Assembly (NCBI RefSeq): GCF_000374845.1
Contig: NZ_KB895413.1
Coordinates: forward strand, 248,001 to 312,000
Length of the DNA stretch: 64,000 nucleotides
Reading direction: 5' to 3'
Source of the DNA: Paenibacillus terrigena DSM 21567
GTDB lineage: Bacteria; Bacillota; Bacilli; Paenibacillales; Paenibacillaceae
Positions 15,083-23,262 of the stretch are shown here, piece by piece (position 1 is the stretch's first letter; each line of letters opens with the position of its first letter). The position numbers were made by a program, and so were the translations under genes. The notes beneath the pieces were generated by a model that was not told the DNA's origin, ran no database searches, and saw only the letters and a list, made by a program, of their open reading frames with translations.

Positions 15083-16660
15083 ATTAATACGAACTCAGCC
15101 AAACCCATATCTGTTGGTAAGCAATTCCCACCCACCGGCTCTATCGAACGTCTTGCGAAGTACCAACGCGGCTCAGCGATATTCGACGGTAAGCTATTCG
15201 AAGTGTACGAACGAGCCGCGGCATTGCTTCGAGATACGCCGGCGGCCCCTCAACTCAAGAAACTGTATATCGCGTGCAATATTGTCGACGTACTTTTAAC
15301 GAAGCCGTCCGATCTACTTGTAGGCGAACCGCCAACGTACGAATCCGGTAAGCCCGATGATTCACCCGAACAACAAGCGCTTAATCGGATCGTTGAAGAG
15401 AACGATTTGACCGCACGAATTCACGAGACGGTAATCGGGGCAGGCTATCGCGGGGACTCATTCGTCAAGGTGCGCTACGATTACGCGCAGGACTTTTCCG
15501 CACTTCCCGAAGGATTCGAATTACCCGCGGATATTAAACCGGAGGCAATTGTCGAACCGGTCGATCCATCAACGGTATTTCCGGAATTGGCACGTGGAAG
15601 CAAGAAGCGATTCCGTGCGATTAATATCGCTTGGGTCGAATGGGTAGAGTCGCGGAATGGCGCCATCATCGCAACGTTGACTGGCGAGAAATACGAAGCG
15701 GTTCCGTACCTTAACGTTGAGCGTCATTTGCCGGGATATATCTTATATGAACGTTATGAATTGCATGAGCGCGGGGTCGATACGACTTACGGTGTACCGA
15801 TCCAGACGTTCACTATCGGTAATAAGGTCGTTACCGGTCGAGATTTGGACATTGTCGAAACGGGGGTTGCGCGGCCGCTCGTATTCCACATTCCGTACAA
15901 ATCGTTAGATGACCGATGGGAAGGCGTTAGCGGTATCGAGAAAATCGAATCGTTGCTTGCCGCGATTAACGATCGGCTCGTGCAGATCGACTATATACTG
16001 TGGAAGCACTCGGACCCGACCGCATATGGACCGGATGACATCGAGGAGGCAGATGGTTCTTCCGTTAGGTTCGGCGGTAAGTATATTCCGGTAGGTAAAG
16101 ACGACGCGACTCCGGGCTATATGGTGTGGAATTCGCAGCTTGAGGGTGCATTTAAGGAACTCGACTATCTCCTCGGCATGGTTTTCCAGATGTCGGAGAC
16201 GCCGCAATGGCTGTTCGGTACAACGTTGGCTGGCGATTCTGGCGGCGGAACTGGCACGTCGCATACGGATGGTGGTGCAATTAAAGCACGCTTCATGCCG
16301 ATCTTAGCGAAGGTCAACCGTATTCGTGTTCACGTAGATAGAGCGTTCCGTGACGCGCTATGGACAGCGATGGAACTCGAAAACTTTGCGAATAAAGACG
16401 TTGACAGTTTTGAGCCGTACGAAGCGATATATCCGAAGATCGCTTGGCGCGACGGAATTCCGGTCGACGAGAAAGAGCAGGCGGAGATAGCGCAAATCCG
16501 CACGGGCGGCAAGTCTACACTTGACGTTCACTCCGCGATTAAACGGTTAGATAGCGTTGATGATTCACACGCATCCGCAATCATGACTCGGATAGCGCAG
16601 GACGAAAAGGACGCGATGGGGACTGTTGACTCGTCGGTATTTAATGGCGGTGGCGGTTAA
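15083..16660 (+). CDS. Portal protein (SPP1 gp6 family), non-canonical start
   Basis: About 525 aa. SPP1-gp6-like portal: conserved VFPELA region, long central crown/stem (IEKIESLLAAINDRLVQID), SETPQWLFGTTL and a C-terminal region with SAIKRLDSVDD. It forms the dodecameric DNA gate of the head. The first ordinary start (GTG 15203) would delete 40 conserved-looking residues and has no ribosome site. GAGGTGA (15076-15082) is followed by in-frame ATT (15083) or ACG (15089, nine-base spacing); stop TGA at 15080-15082 closes the frame upstream. Next gene starts at the stop codon (TTAATG). Confidence 0.85.
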   Translation: MNTNSAKPISVGKQFPPTGSIERLAKYQRGSAIFDGKLFEVYERAAALLRDTPAAPQLKKLYIACNIVDVLLTKPSDLLVGEPPTYESGKPDDSPEQQALNRIVEENDLTARIHETVIGAGYRGDSFVKVRYDYAQDFSALPEGFELPADIKPEAIVEPVDPSTVFPELARGSKKRFRAINIAWVEWVESRNGAIIATLTGEKYEAVPYLNVERHLPGYILYERYELHERGVDTTYGVPIQTFTIGNKVVTGRDLDIVETGVARPLVFHIPYKSLDDRWEGVSGIEKIESLLAAINDRLVQIDYILWKHSDPTAYGPDDIEEADGSSVRFGGKYIPVGKDDATPGYMVWNSQLEGAFKELDYLLGMVFQMSETPQWLFGTTLAGDSGGGTGTSHTDGGAIKARFMPILAKVNRIRVHVDRAFRDALWTAMELENFANKDVDSFEPYEAIYPKIAWRDGIPVDEKEQAEIAQIRTGGKSTLDVHSAIKRLDSVDDSHASAIMTRIAQDEKDAMGTVDSSVFNGGGG

Positions 16661-17928
16661 TGCCGAATATTCCTAATCCGAAATACGATTACAATACGGA
16701 GAAACTCGTCAAGGTGTACAAGAAGGCGATAAACGATATTCTCACAACGTTAGATCGCATCGATATATCGAATATGACGCGAGCAAACACTGCCGCCATT
16801 CTTACGGAAGTTGCGAAGATATTAGCGTCAATCAACGAAGAGTCTGCGCAATGGGTGGCGGAGAACATTCCGATCGCGGCGCGTGACGGCGTACTTTCCG
16901 CTCTCGTTTCGCTGGACGTTAAGGATGCGGAGAAAGTGGCGTCGTTTAACAAGATGAATCACGGAATGGTGGACGCAGTTATTGCGGATACTCAATCGGA
17001 TCTCTTGGCGGTCACTCAAAACGTCGAACGGCGTGTCCGATCCGCAGTCCGTACGGTAACGGCCGAATCGATGCGGGCGAACATGGCGCGAGGGGTTAAC
17101 GGTCGAAAAACAATTAGTCGCGATATCCTCGATGGGCTGCGAAAGAAGCTCGGGGACTCCGTTAATACGGGCATCATTGACGCTGCGGGACGACGTTGGA
17201 AGCCAGAAGTATACGTCGATATGATTACGCGAACAAAGACGTTAGCAGCGCATAAGGAAGCGACGATCAACGAAGCGGTAGGCAGAAAAGCATATTATGG
17301 CGTTATATCTCGGCATGGGGCGAAAGATGATTGTCGTAAATGGGAAGGTCGAGTCGTGAAGTTAGTTCCGGATGCTTCCGGCGATTATCCGTATATCGGT
17401 GATATTCCTAGGAACGAAATATTTCATCCTTGTTGCCGCCATGTTGTTACGCCTATACGTGATCCGAAATCAGTCGAGGATAAAAAATACGAAGCCCAGC
17501 CAACCGAAGAGACACTAGAGCATGCGGTCATCGGTAATTTCACACGGAACCCACGGACCGGAGCTTTGCAGAATATGAAAGGTGGAGGCCATGGGCAAGG
17601 CAACATCGATTTCCTTGAAGAGCAGGGCTTAGAGTATAACATCGTCAAGACTTACTCTAATGGGGTAAGGATTGGGAACGTTCCAAAGCATAAAGAGAAG
17701 CTAAAAAAGACCGGTACAGGACAATCTTGGTTTCCTAAAGATTGGGATTCTGATAGAATTAAGGAAGCAGGAGAGTTTGTTGCTAACCTACCTAATCCTA
17801 GACGTGGTCAATATGGTGCGTTGTATGGAACGTACATGAACGTCGACGTTGGTGTTTATGTTGAAGGTAAGGTAGTTACTACGATATTCCCCGACGGTAG
17901 GCAATCTCATTTGAAAGGAGAAGATTAA
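16660..17928 (+). CDS. MuF minor head protein fused to C-terminal EndoU ribonuclease toxin domain
   Basis: 422 aa. Residues 1-280 are an SPP1 gp7-like MuF head protein (TRTKTLAAHKEA, then the HGAKDDCRKWEGRV and HPCCRHVVTP block). Residues about 283-422 match the bacterial EndoU nuclease domain: HAVIGNF, then GGGHGQG with the catalytic-type His, SWFPKDWDSDRIKEA, GTYMNVD and VTTIFPDG. EndoU toxins cleave RNA, often tRNA. Prophage MuF proteins carrying polymorphic toxin domains are a known class; the toxin may be injected or packaged with DNA. The toxin part and the next small gene are more A+T rich, as expected for a swapped module. Confidence 0.85.
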   Translation: MPNIPNPKYDYNTEKLVKVYKKAINDILTTLDRIDISNMTRANTAAILTEVAKILASINEESAQWVAENIPIAARDGVLSALVSLDVKDAEKVASFNKMNHGMVDAVIADTQSDLLAVTQNVERRVRSAVRTVTAESMRANMARGVNGRKTISRDILDGLRKKLGDSVNTGIIDAAGRRWKPEVYVDMITRTKTLAAHKEATINEAVGRKAYYGVISRHGAKDDCRKWEGRVVKLVPDASGDYPYIGDIPRNEIFHPCCRHVVTPIRDPKSVEDKKYEAQPTEETLEHAVIGNFTRNPRTGALQNMKGGGHGQGNIDFLEEQGLEYNIVKTYSNGVRIGNVPKHKEKLKKTGTGQSWFPKDWDSDRIKEAGEFVANLPNPRRGQYGALYGTYMNVDVGVYVEGKVVTTIFPDGRQSHLKGED

Positions 17929-17929
17929 G

Positions 17930-18235
17930 ATAGAGAGAGCTGATAAGATTCGAAATATTATTAAAGAAAGGTCTGAACTTGGAGAAAATGATCCAAGAGT
18001 TCAGAAATATTGGGAATCACTGGCCGACGAACTTTCTATCGACGAGCAGTTCACCATTTCCTTTCTAAATGGGTGTAGCGAGGTGGATATTTATTGGATC
18101 AGTGAAGTTTTCGAAGACATTTCAGCAAAGTTGAATAGTTCAAAATACATCCACTGTCTATTGCAGCTCGACAAGAAGTTTCCAGAACTAAACCTTGCCG
18201 ATGATATTCAAGAGGCAATAGATTTTATGGGTTAG
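17930..18235 (+). CDS. Putative immunity protein for the MuF-EndoU toxin, non-canonical start
   Basis: About 101 aa, acidic, predicted helical (ERADKIRNIIKERSELG ... FLNGCSEVDIYWISEVFED ... NLADDIQEAIDFMG). It is not a family I can name. Immediate position after the toxin domain, small size, acidic charge and matching A+T-rich composition are typical of cognate immunity genes. AAAGGAG (17914-17920) precedes ATA at 17930 by nine bases and ATT at 17924 by three; no ATG/GTG/TTG start is available except a GTG about 50 codons in and an ATG two codons before the stop. Confidence 0.65.
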   Translation: MERADKIRNIIKERSELGENDPRVQKYWESLADELSIDEQFTISFLNGCSEVDIYWISEVFEDISAKLNSSKYIHCLLQLDKKFPELNLADDIQEAIDFMG

Positions 18236-18269
18236 CGTCAATCACGCAATAATGGTTGGCGCTATTTTT
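18233..18269 (+). terminator. Terminator after the toxin-immunity module
   Basis: TAGCGTCAA (overlapping the immunity stop codon) pairs with TTGGCGCTA (one G-U pair), followed by TTTTT. It would limit read-through from the toxin-immunity module into the scaffold gene. Confidence 0.65.
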
Positions 18270-18354
18270 ATGCTCATTTTCGGACTTACGAAATGTCGGT
18301 AAACTTTCGGGTAATAATCGATAGTCGACACGGACTTTAAACGGAGGTAAAACG

Positions 18355-19053
18355 ATGAATAACGAAACTAACCGATTTAGACATAAGCTTAATCTCCAAT
18401 TATTCGCGGAAGATCCGACACCGACCGATGATCCGCAAGATCCACCGGCTGACCCAACCGATCCGCCTAAGACATTTACGCAAGCCGAACTCGATGATGT
18501 TGTCACCAAGCGGCTCGAACGTGAACGTAAGAAATACGTTGACTACGACGATCTCAAAACGAAATTGGCGGAACTTGAAGCCGCTGAGGACGAACGCAAG
18601 CGCGGTGAGCTTTCAGAGGTCGAACGAGTTAAAGCGGACTTGGAGCGTGAATCTGGTGCTAAACAAACGCTAGAATCCGAATTGACTTCGTTGCGGGAAT
18701 CCGTAAAACAAGAACGTATTCGGAACGCGTTTACCTCGGCGGCGACTGCCGCAAAGATTGCGTACATTGACGATGCTTGGTCACTTGCGGATAAGACGGG
18801 AATCAATGTTGGCGATGACGGAAGTGTTACAGGAGTAGATGACGTAATCAAATCGCTTGTCGAAACAAAACCGTTCCTAGTCGAGCAGAAGCCGACGCAA
18901 CCGAGGACGATCGGAGGTCCGACGGATAATCCGCCGCCGGCGCAGAAGACAGCGGAACAATTGCTGAAGGAAGCTGCGGATAAGGCACGCGTGAGTGGGA
19001 AATTAGAAGATCAGGCGGCATATGCCAAATTGAAAAGAGAACTAGGTTTATAG
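18355..19053 (+). CDS. Capsid scaffolding protein (DUF4355/GP20-like)
   Basis: 232 aa, ATG with CGGAGG. Composition is typical of a scaffold: Pro/Asp-rich N-terminal stretch (residues 20-45), a long charged coiled coil (about 55-125), then a short folded part and a helical basic C-terminus (EQLLKEAADKARVSGKLED). Located directly before the major capsid gene as in most siphovirus head clusters. Scaffolds guide procapsid assembly and are then lost. No protease gene is visible. Confidence 0.8.
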   Translation: MNNETNRFRHKLNLQLFAEDPTPTDDPQDPPADPTDPPKTFTQAELDDVVTKRLERERKKYVDYDDLKTKLAELEAAEDERKRGELSEVERVKADLERESGAKQTLESELTSLRESVKQERIRNAFTSAATAAKIAYIDDAWSLADKTGINVGDDGSVTGVDDVIKSLVETKPFLVEQKPTQPRTIGGPTDNPPPAQKTAEQLLKEAADKARVSGKLEDQAAYAKLKRELGL

Positions 19054-19057
19054 CCAA

Positions 19058-19085
19058 GGCGGTCCCCAATGGATCGTCTTTTTTA
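19058..19085 (+). terminator. Weak terminator or attenuator before the capsid gene
   Basis: GGCGGTCC pairs with GGATCGTC (includes G-U pairs) around CCAAT, followed by T6. Probably partial termination or mRNA stabilisation between scaffold and capsid; similar weak hairpins follow the genes ending at 21928 and 22515. Confidence 0.45.
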
Positions 19086-19117
19086 ATACCCAAAAACCAA
19101 TATACGGAGGAATCTAA

Positions 19118-20209
19118 ATGTCTAAAATTTTGTCAGGTGAACTAATTGGTAAACGCGAGTCTATTACGGATCAAATCTTGCTTTTGAATGCTTATCAAAC
19201 ACCGCTACTATCTATGTTGGGCTTCAGTACGCCAACAACTCAGGTCGAGCATGTGTGGTTTGAGGACTCTATGTTTGCGGAAGAAAGCATCGTAACTACG
19301 GCGACTGCGGTCGATGTAACGTCACTAACTGTAGCGGACGTAGAACCATTCCGCGCCAATCAAGTCGTTAAAGTCAGCGAAGAATTAATCCTCGTTACTG
19401 GCGTCGATAAGGTTGCGAAGAAACTTGCGGTAATGCGCGGATATGCCGGGACAACTGCGGCGGCTATCACAGCAAACGCAAAGATCGAAGTCCAATTCGT
19501 AGAAGGCGCAGAAGGTGCAGACGCTCGCCAAGGACGCTTCAAGCCGCGCGAACGTAAGTCGAACATTACACAGATTTTCGACGAGACCGTAGAAATTTCC
19601 GGCACAGCGGCAGCGGTCGCTCAATACGGGATCGACGATCTTTACGAGTACGAGAAAGCGAAGAAGTTGCTTGAATTGGCGTTACAAGCGGAGAAAGCGT
19701 TTATTGGTGGCGTTAAGTATGAAAACGGAACTGTTCGCCAAATGAACGGTGTACGCAACATGATTAAGACTAACGTGACGGACTTGAAGGGCTCCGATTT
19801 GACGATCGACGTAATTAACGACTCGTTGCAGTCGATCTATACGAAAGGCGGATTCAAGAACGGGGGTATGTACGAGATTACCGTTCCTGCGAAACAAAAG
19901 CGCGTCATCGGTAAATTCGATAAGAGCCTCGTATCTATTCCGCAAGCGGATAATACGCGCGGAACAGTCGTTAATCGTCTTGTGACGGATTTCGGTGAGT
20001 TCAACGTATCGATCAACGATAACCTTAACGCTGATGAAACGTTGATTGTCGATAAGAACCGTATGTTCATCCGTCCGCTACAAGGTCGCGATTTCGGACA
20101 CGAGTACCTCGGCAAGAAAGGCGACTACTTCCAAGGTCAAATCGTCGGCGAATTCACGCTAGAGTTCCAGCAAGAAGCGGCTCACGCACGTATCAAAGGC
20201 GCGAAGTAA
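19118..20209 (+). CDS. Major capsid protein (SU10/DUF5309 type, HK97 fold)
   Basis: 363 aa. The N-terminal SITDQILLLNAYQTPLLSML, the central RKSNITQIFDETVEISGTA, the YEYEKAKKLLELALQAEKAF helix and the late RPLQGRDFGHEYL match the DUF5309/SU10 major capsid family. An inserted domain with alternating Val/Thr strands (about residues 55-110) is present. It forms the icosahedral shell. Strong ribosome site (ACGGAGG). Confidence 0.9.
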   Translation: MSKILSGELIGKRESITDQILLLNAYQTPLLSMLGFSTPTTQVEHVWFEDSMFAEESIVTTATAVDVTSLTVADVEPFRANQVVKVSEELILVTGVDKVAKKLAVMRGYAGTTAAAITANAKIEVQFVEGAEGADARQGRFKPRERKSNITQIFDETVEISGTAAAVAQYGIDDLYEYEKAKKLLELALQAEKAFIGGVKYENGTVRQMNGVRNMIKTNVTDLKGSDLTIDVINDSLQSIYTKGGFKNGGMYEITVPAKQKRVIGKFDKSLVSIPQADNTRGTVVNRLVTDFGEFNVSINDNLNADETLIVDKNRMFIRPLQGRDFGHEYLGKKGDYFQGQIVGEFTLEFQQEAAHARIKGAK

Positions 20210-20228
20210 TCGGAGGGAGGACGAGTAA

Positions 20229-20438
20229 ATGGCGGTATTTCATTCGAAGTACCGCGAACTCTCTTTCTACGTCGCTGGCGTGAAGCATTCGTTTTCTAGC
20301 GGAAGTTTCTCGACCGATGACGATGAGATTATCGCGGTACTGGATACGATGTTAGATGTCAAGCGAATTGACGAAGAGGTTAACGTAGTAGTATCGGAGG
20401 AAAAGCCGACCACTAGGCGTAAGGCCTCCGCTAAATAA
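20229..20438 (+). CDS. Small head-region protein, 69 aa
   Basis: Lies between capsid and connector genes with its own ribosome site (GGAGGGAGG). Beta-strand-like N-terminus (ELSFYVAGVKHSFSSGSF), acidic middle and a basic tail (TTRRKASAK). Position suggests a head or decoration-associated protein; family not recognised. Confidence 0.65.
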   Translation: MAVFHSKYRELSFYVAGVKHSFSSGSFSTDDDEIIAVLDTMLDVKRIDEEVNVVVSEEKPTTRRKASAK

Positions 20439-20451
20439 GGGAGGTGATCGA

Positions 20452-20838
20452 GTGGCGGTTAATATAACGGACGCAGATACGTACATCGCTGCGAACTGTA
20501 TCGATATTGAGGACTGGACAGACTGTGATGAGGCGAAAAAACAACGGATAATCAACGTCGCCCACCGCACATTAACGACCAAGTATCCGAAATTAACGAT
20601 ACCGGATGCGGCTGTGTACGAGTTTTCGAACGAGTTGGCTATTGCGTTTAACGACTCGAACCGGTTGCAGATGCAAGGCATTGCGTCATACTCCGTCACA
20701 GGGGTCGCGAGCTTTACGTTTAAGGACTGGGCGAAGTCGGGGGTCGAGGCTTGGATACCGCAATCAGCGCTCGACATTATCGGTGGCGAAAACGGAGTAA
20801 AGATAGGCGCGCGCCAGGCGAAATGGACGGTGTTGTAG
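20452..20838 (+). CDS. Head-tail connector/adaptor protein (SPP1 gp15-like)
   Basis: 128 aa, GTG seven bases after GGAGG. Mostly helical start (DADTYIAANC, DEAKKQRIINVAHRTLTTKY) and length match the gp15/gp6-like adaptor that docks to the portal ring. It is the first of the standard connector series (adaptor, stopper, gp10-like, terminator). Confidence 0.75.
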   Translation: MAVNITDADTYIAANCIDIEDWTDCDEAKKQRIINVAHRTLTTKYPKLTIPDAAVYEFSNELAIAFNDSNRLQMQGIASYSVTGVASFTFKDWAKSGVEAWIPQSALDIIGGENGVKIGARQAKWTVL

Positions 20839-21159
20839 ATGGCGATTATTCCATTGAAGCAAGCGGTAGTCGTCGAACCATTCGCCGGCACCGATCCGGA
20901 CTGGAACGAACTGGTTTACGGTACTCCTTACTACGAGGATTGTCGTTTTCAAGAGGCTGCAAAGCTCGTACGAAATCAGCGGGGGGACGAGGTAGTAAGC
21001 GTAGGAACGTTTATCTTCGACAAGTTGCCGATCATCTCCATAAACGACCGACTTACGTACACAAACGAGAACGGTACGGTGAGAACGTATACGCCAATCG
21101 CAATAAGCGTTAGAAGGGCGCTCAACGGTAAGCCGCTATTAACGGAGGTGGACGTTTGA
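20839..21159 (+). CDS. Head closure (stopper) protein, SPP1 gp16-like
   Basis: 106 aa beginning right after the adaptor stop. Small beta-barrel-type sequence (YYEDCRFQEAAKLVRNQRG, then VGTFIFDKLPIISINDRLTY) typical of gp16-like stoppers that seal the filled head. Its stop overlaps the start of the next gene. Confidence 0.75.
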   Translation: MAIIPLKQAVVVEPFAGTDPDWNELVYGTPYYEDCRFQEAAKLVRNQRGDEVVSVGTFIFDKLPIISINDRLTYTNENGTVRTYTPIAISVRRALNGKPLLTEVDV

Positions 21160-21560
21160 TAATGGACTTTAATTTTGACGAGTTCTTCAAGTCGCTGGAC
21201 TGGTCGAAAGATGCGGTAAGGCAGGGCGCGGAGGAAGGTATGCACGACGCTGCGGACGATTTGCTTCGTATCTCTCGCGACCTGGCTCCGTTAAGAGGCG
21301 GAACGTTGCGGCAGACGTCGGGCAAGAACGTAGACGTCGACGATTCGAACGTTACCGGCGAAGTCTATTTTAGCGCTACGGAGGAAAGTACGTCTGGTGA
21401 GCGCATCAACTACGCGCTAATCACGCATGAACTCGGAGAATCGTTTAAGAACCCATCGACGCCAGGCACGCAGCCGAAGTATCTCGAACTGCCGCTGAAA
21501 GAAAATGCCGAACGGTATAAGCAGATGGTTGTGGACGGCATACGAAGGGAGCTGACGTAA
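21156..21560 (+). CDS. HK97 gp10-like tail-completion protein
   Basis: 134 aa. GMHDAADDLLRISRDLAP with LRGGTLRQT, then ALITHELGESFKNPS with LELPLKE, is the hallmark layout of HK97-gp10-like proteins. TTG at 21156 is seven bases from GGAGG; ATG at 21162 is an alternative. Translationally coupled to both neighbours by overlapping ends. Confidence 0.8.
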   Translation: MIMDFNFDEFFKSLDWSKDAVRQGAEEGMHDAADDLLRISRDLAPLRGGTLRQTSGKNVDVDDSNVTGEVYFSATEESTSGERINYALITHELGESFKNPSTPGTQPKYLELPLKENAERYKQMVVDGIRRELT

Positions 21561-21928
21561 TGTTATCGATTACGGATATTACGGACTACCTACGTCGATC
21601 TGTTCCGTACACATACGTCGCCAACGAGTTTGGCGCTACCGATACGGACGATTGCGCATATGTGCGGTTGACTGGCGGATATGCCCCGTCACAATGGACG
21701 TCGAAACGTAAGCCGTCGTTCCAAATCGTACTCCGCGCGAAGTCGGCGAAAACGGCAGATGCGAGGGCTAACGAGATATACGAGGAGCTTAACGGTAAGA
21801 CGGAGTTTAGCTTCGGGACTAACCGGATTATCAAATGTATGGCGGACCAATCTAGTCCGATTTATCTCGGTAAAGATGCGAATGGGCGACCGCTATATTC
21901 GATTAATTTCACAGTAACAACGATTTAA
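21560..21928 (+). CDS. Tail terminator / minor capsid protein (SPP1 gp17-like)
   Basis: 122 aa; ATG overlaps the preceding TAA. The pattern ITDYLRRSVPYTYVANEF, PSFQIVLRAKSAKTADARA and YSINFTVTTI at the end is that of phage tail-completion proteins with an alpha-beta fold. It caps the tail tube and joins it to the head. A weak hairpin with a T5 tract follows (21929-21956). Confidence 0.7.
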   Translation: MLSITDITDYLRRSVPYTYVANEFGATDTDDCAYVRLTGGYAPSQWTSKRKPSFQIVLRAKSAKTADARANEIYEELNGKTEFSFGTNRIIKCMADQSSPIYLGKDANGRPLYSINFTVTTI

Positions 21929-21981
21929 GGCGATTCCTCACAGGGTCGTCTTTTTATTAACTAATACGGGGGAATGCTTAA

Positions 21982-22515
21982 ATGGCAAGTAACGTTAAGA
22001 AAATCGAACTTGGGCCAGCTATCGTCGAATACGGAGACGCTGCGGACAAGGTGCTATTTGAAACTACGATCGGCGGCGTCGTACTAACGGTTGAAACGTC
22101 TTATCGTGAACAGAAGATCGACCAGAAAGGCGAGACAGTCGTTTCGAAACGTATTACCGGTCGAAATGCGAAAGTTACCGTACCGTTTGCGGAGTACGAG
22201 TTGTCGACAATTCCGAAGATTATGGTAGGTGCAGAGTTGGTTAAAGGTGCTGCTGGAGAAAAAGTGTTGATTAAGACGGGAGTAGGTCAGGACTTAATTA
22301 CGAAAGTGAAGAAAGTCGTAATCAAACCAGTTGCCGCCAAGGACGATCCGTCGAAATGGGCTACACTACCACTCGCATATCCGGAAACCGACTTGCAATA
22401 CAACTACGACAACGATAAAGAACGTATCACCAACATCACGTTATCTTCCACGCCTGACGATGCAGACATTATTTTGATTTTAGGCGACGAAAAAGTGACT
22501 GCAACAACACCATAA
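21982..22515 (+). CDS. Major tail (tube) protein
   Basis: 177 aa, beta-rich throughout. VLFETTIGGVVLTVETSYRE is followed by VVSKRITGRNAKVTVPFAEY and, near the end, NITLSSTPDDADIILILGDE. Such repeating strands and the position just before the frameshifting chaperone pair and tape measure identify the tail tube subunit. A strong hairpin follows, as often found after highly expressed tube genes. Confidence 0.8.
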   Translation: MASNVKKIELGPAIVEYGDAADKVLFETTIGGVVLTVETSYREQKIDQKGETVVSKRITGRNAKVTVPFAEYELSTIPKIMVGAELVKGAAGEKVLIKTGVGQDLITKVKKVVIKPVAAKDDPSKWATLPLAYPETDLQYNYDNDKERITNITLSSTPDDADIILILGDEKVTATTP

Positions 22516-22521
22516 CTTAAG

Positions 22522-22548
22522 GGCGGCGGAAACGTCGCCTTATTTCTT
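22522..22548 (+). terminator. Terminator after the tail tube gene
   Basis: GGCGGCG and CGTCGCC close a GAAA tetraloop, followed by a T-rich run. Probably a partial terminator that lowers expression of the chaperone and tape measure relative to the tube. Confidence 0.6.
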
Positions 22549-22567
22549 TAATTGGGGGCGAAAATAA

Positions 22568-22963
22568 ATGCTTTTTAAGCGTTCAAATAAATCAGAGACG
22601 TTATCCATCGGAGGAAGGCCGGTCCACATCCGAAAAGTTACGATTGCGCAATGGCGCGAACTGTTCGACTCGATTCAAGCGATTCCGCAACTGATAATTT
22701 CCGTCATGGCGGCGCCAGCGTCCGAACGTGCCGGATTTTTTGTTTTGGCCTTACGTGAATCATTCGATGATATTGTTCGCGTGACGTCGGTTCTTACGGG
22801 GCTAGACGAAGAATTTATCGATGAAAATGCGTCGATTGACGAACTGGTGGCGTACTATACCGCTATGGCAAAGGCGAATAATTTCGGCGAACTATTAAAA
22901 AACGCGCAGAGCGTCTTGGGAACGTTGATTCCGCAAGTAGTACGGACTCAAGACGCAACTTAA
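22568..22963 (+). CDS. Tail assembly chaperone gpG-like
   Basis: 131 aa. Position between tube and tape measure, size and helical composition match gpG-type chaperones (SIGGRPVHIRKVTIAQWREL, then helices to LLKNAQSVLGTLIP). It is the zero-frame product; a fraction of ribosomes slips at 22897-22903 to make the longer gpGT form. It coats the tape measure during tail assembly. Confidence 0.8.
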   Translation: MLFKRSNKSETLSIGGRPVHIRKVTIAQWRELFDSIQAIPQLIISVMAAPASERAGFFVLALRESFDDIVRVTSVLTGLDEEFIDENASIDELVAYYTAMAKANNFGELLKNAQSVLGTLIPQVVRTQDAT

Positions 22964-23259
22964 CGTTAGATAAATTTTTTATTGAGTGTGCGGCACGGCT
23001 CGGCAAAACGCAGATCGAGTTTGAAAACGGATATTACGTTATGGACTTGTTTGACGTACTCGAATCACAACGTAAGATAGACGCGACAAATTGGCTACAG
23101 CAAATTAGCGTCAACTCTGCGCCAAATATGCAGGAAGAGGATTTCCGTAAGTTTATCGGGGATCTGCGAAAAGAGGCTGGATTAGGTGTCGTAACTAAAT
23201 CGAAGTTTGACGAGGCTGGTTTCGAGGCACTCAAGATGCAGTTAAAAATGGGAATCTAG
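22568..23259 (+). CDS. Tail assembly chaperone gpGT, -1 frameshift product
   Basis: The -1 frame is open from 22882 to 23259 and has no good start of its own near 22964. After slippage at A AAA AAC (22897-22903) reading continues from 22903 in the -1 frame through FFIECAARLGKTQIEFENGY, MDLFDVLESQRKIDATNWLQ and EDFRKFIGDLRKEAG to the stop at 23257-23259. The product is about 230 aa, as expected for a gpG-T fusion in which the T part binds the tape measure and tube subunits. Confidence 0.85.
22897..22903 (+). other. Programmed -1 ribosomal frameshift site (A AAA AAC)
   Basis: The zero-frame codons are TTA AAA AAC GCG, so the heptamer A AAA AAC is in exact X XXY YYZ register. It lies inside the overlap of the gpG frame (to 22963) and the -1 frame (from 22882). 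Confidence 0.85.
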
Positions 23260-23262
23260 GGG

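Noticed and set aside
15203-16660. Portal gene starting at GTG 15203
   Set aside because: No ribosome site there, and 40 upstream codons in the same frame read as protein down to a good GAGGTGA.
23041-23259. Separate 72-aa gene starting at ATG 23041
   Set aside because: No ribosome site; frame continues upstream into a region joined to gpG by the A AAA AAC slip site, so it is the T part of the fusion.
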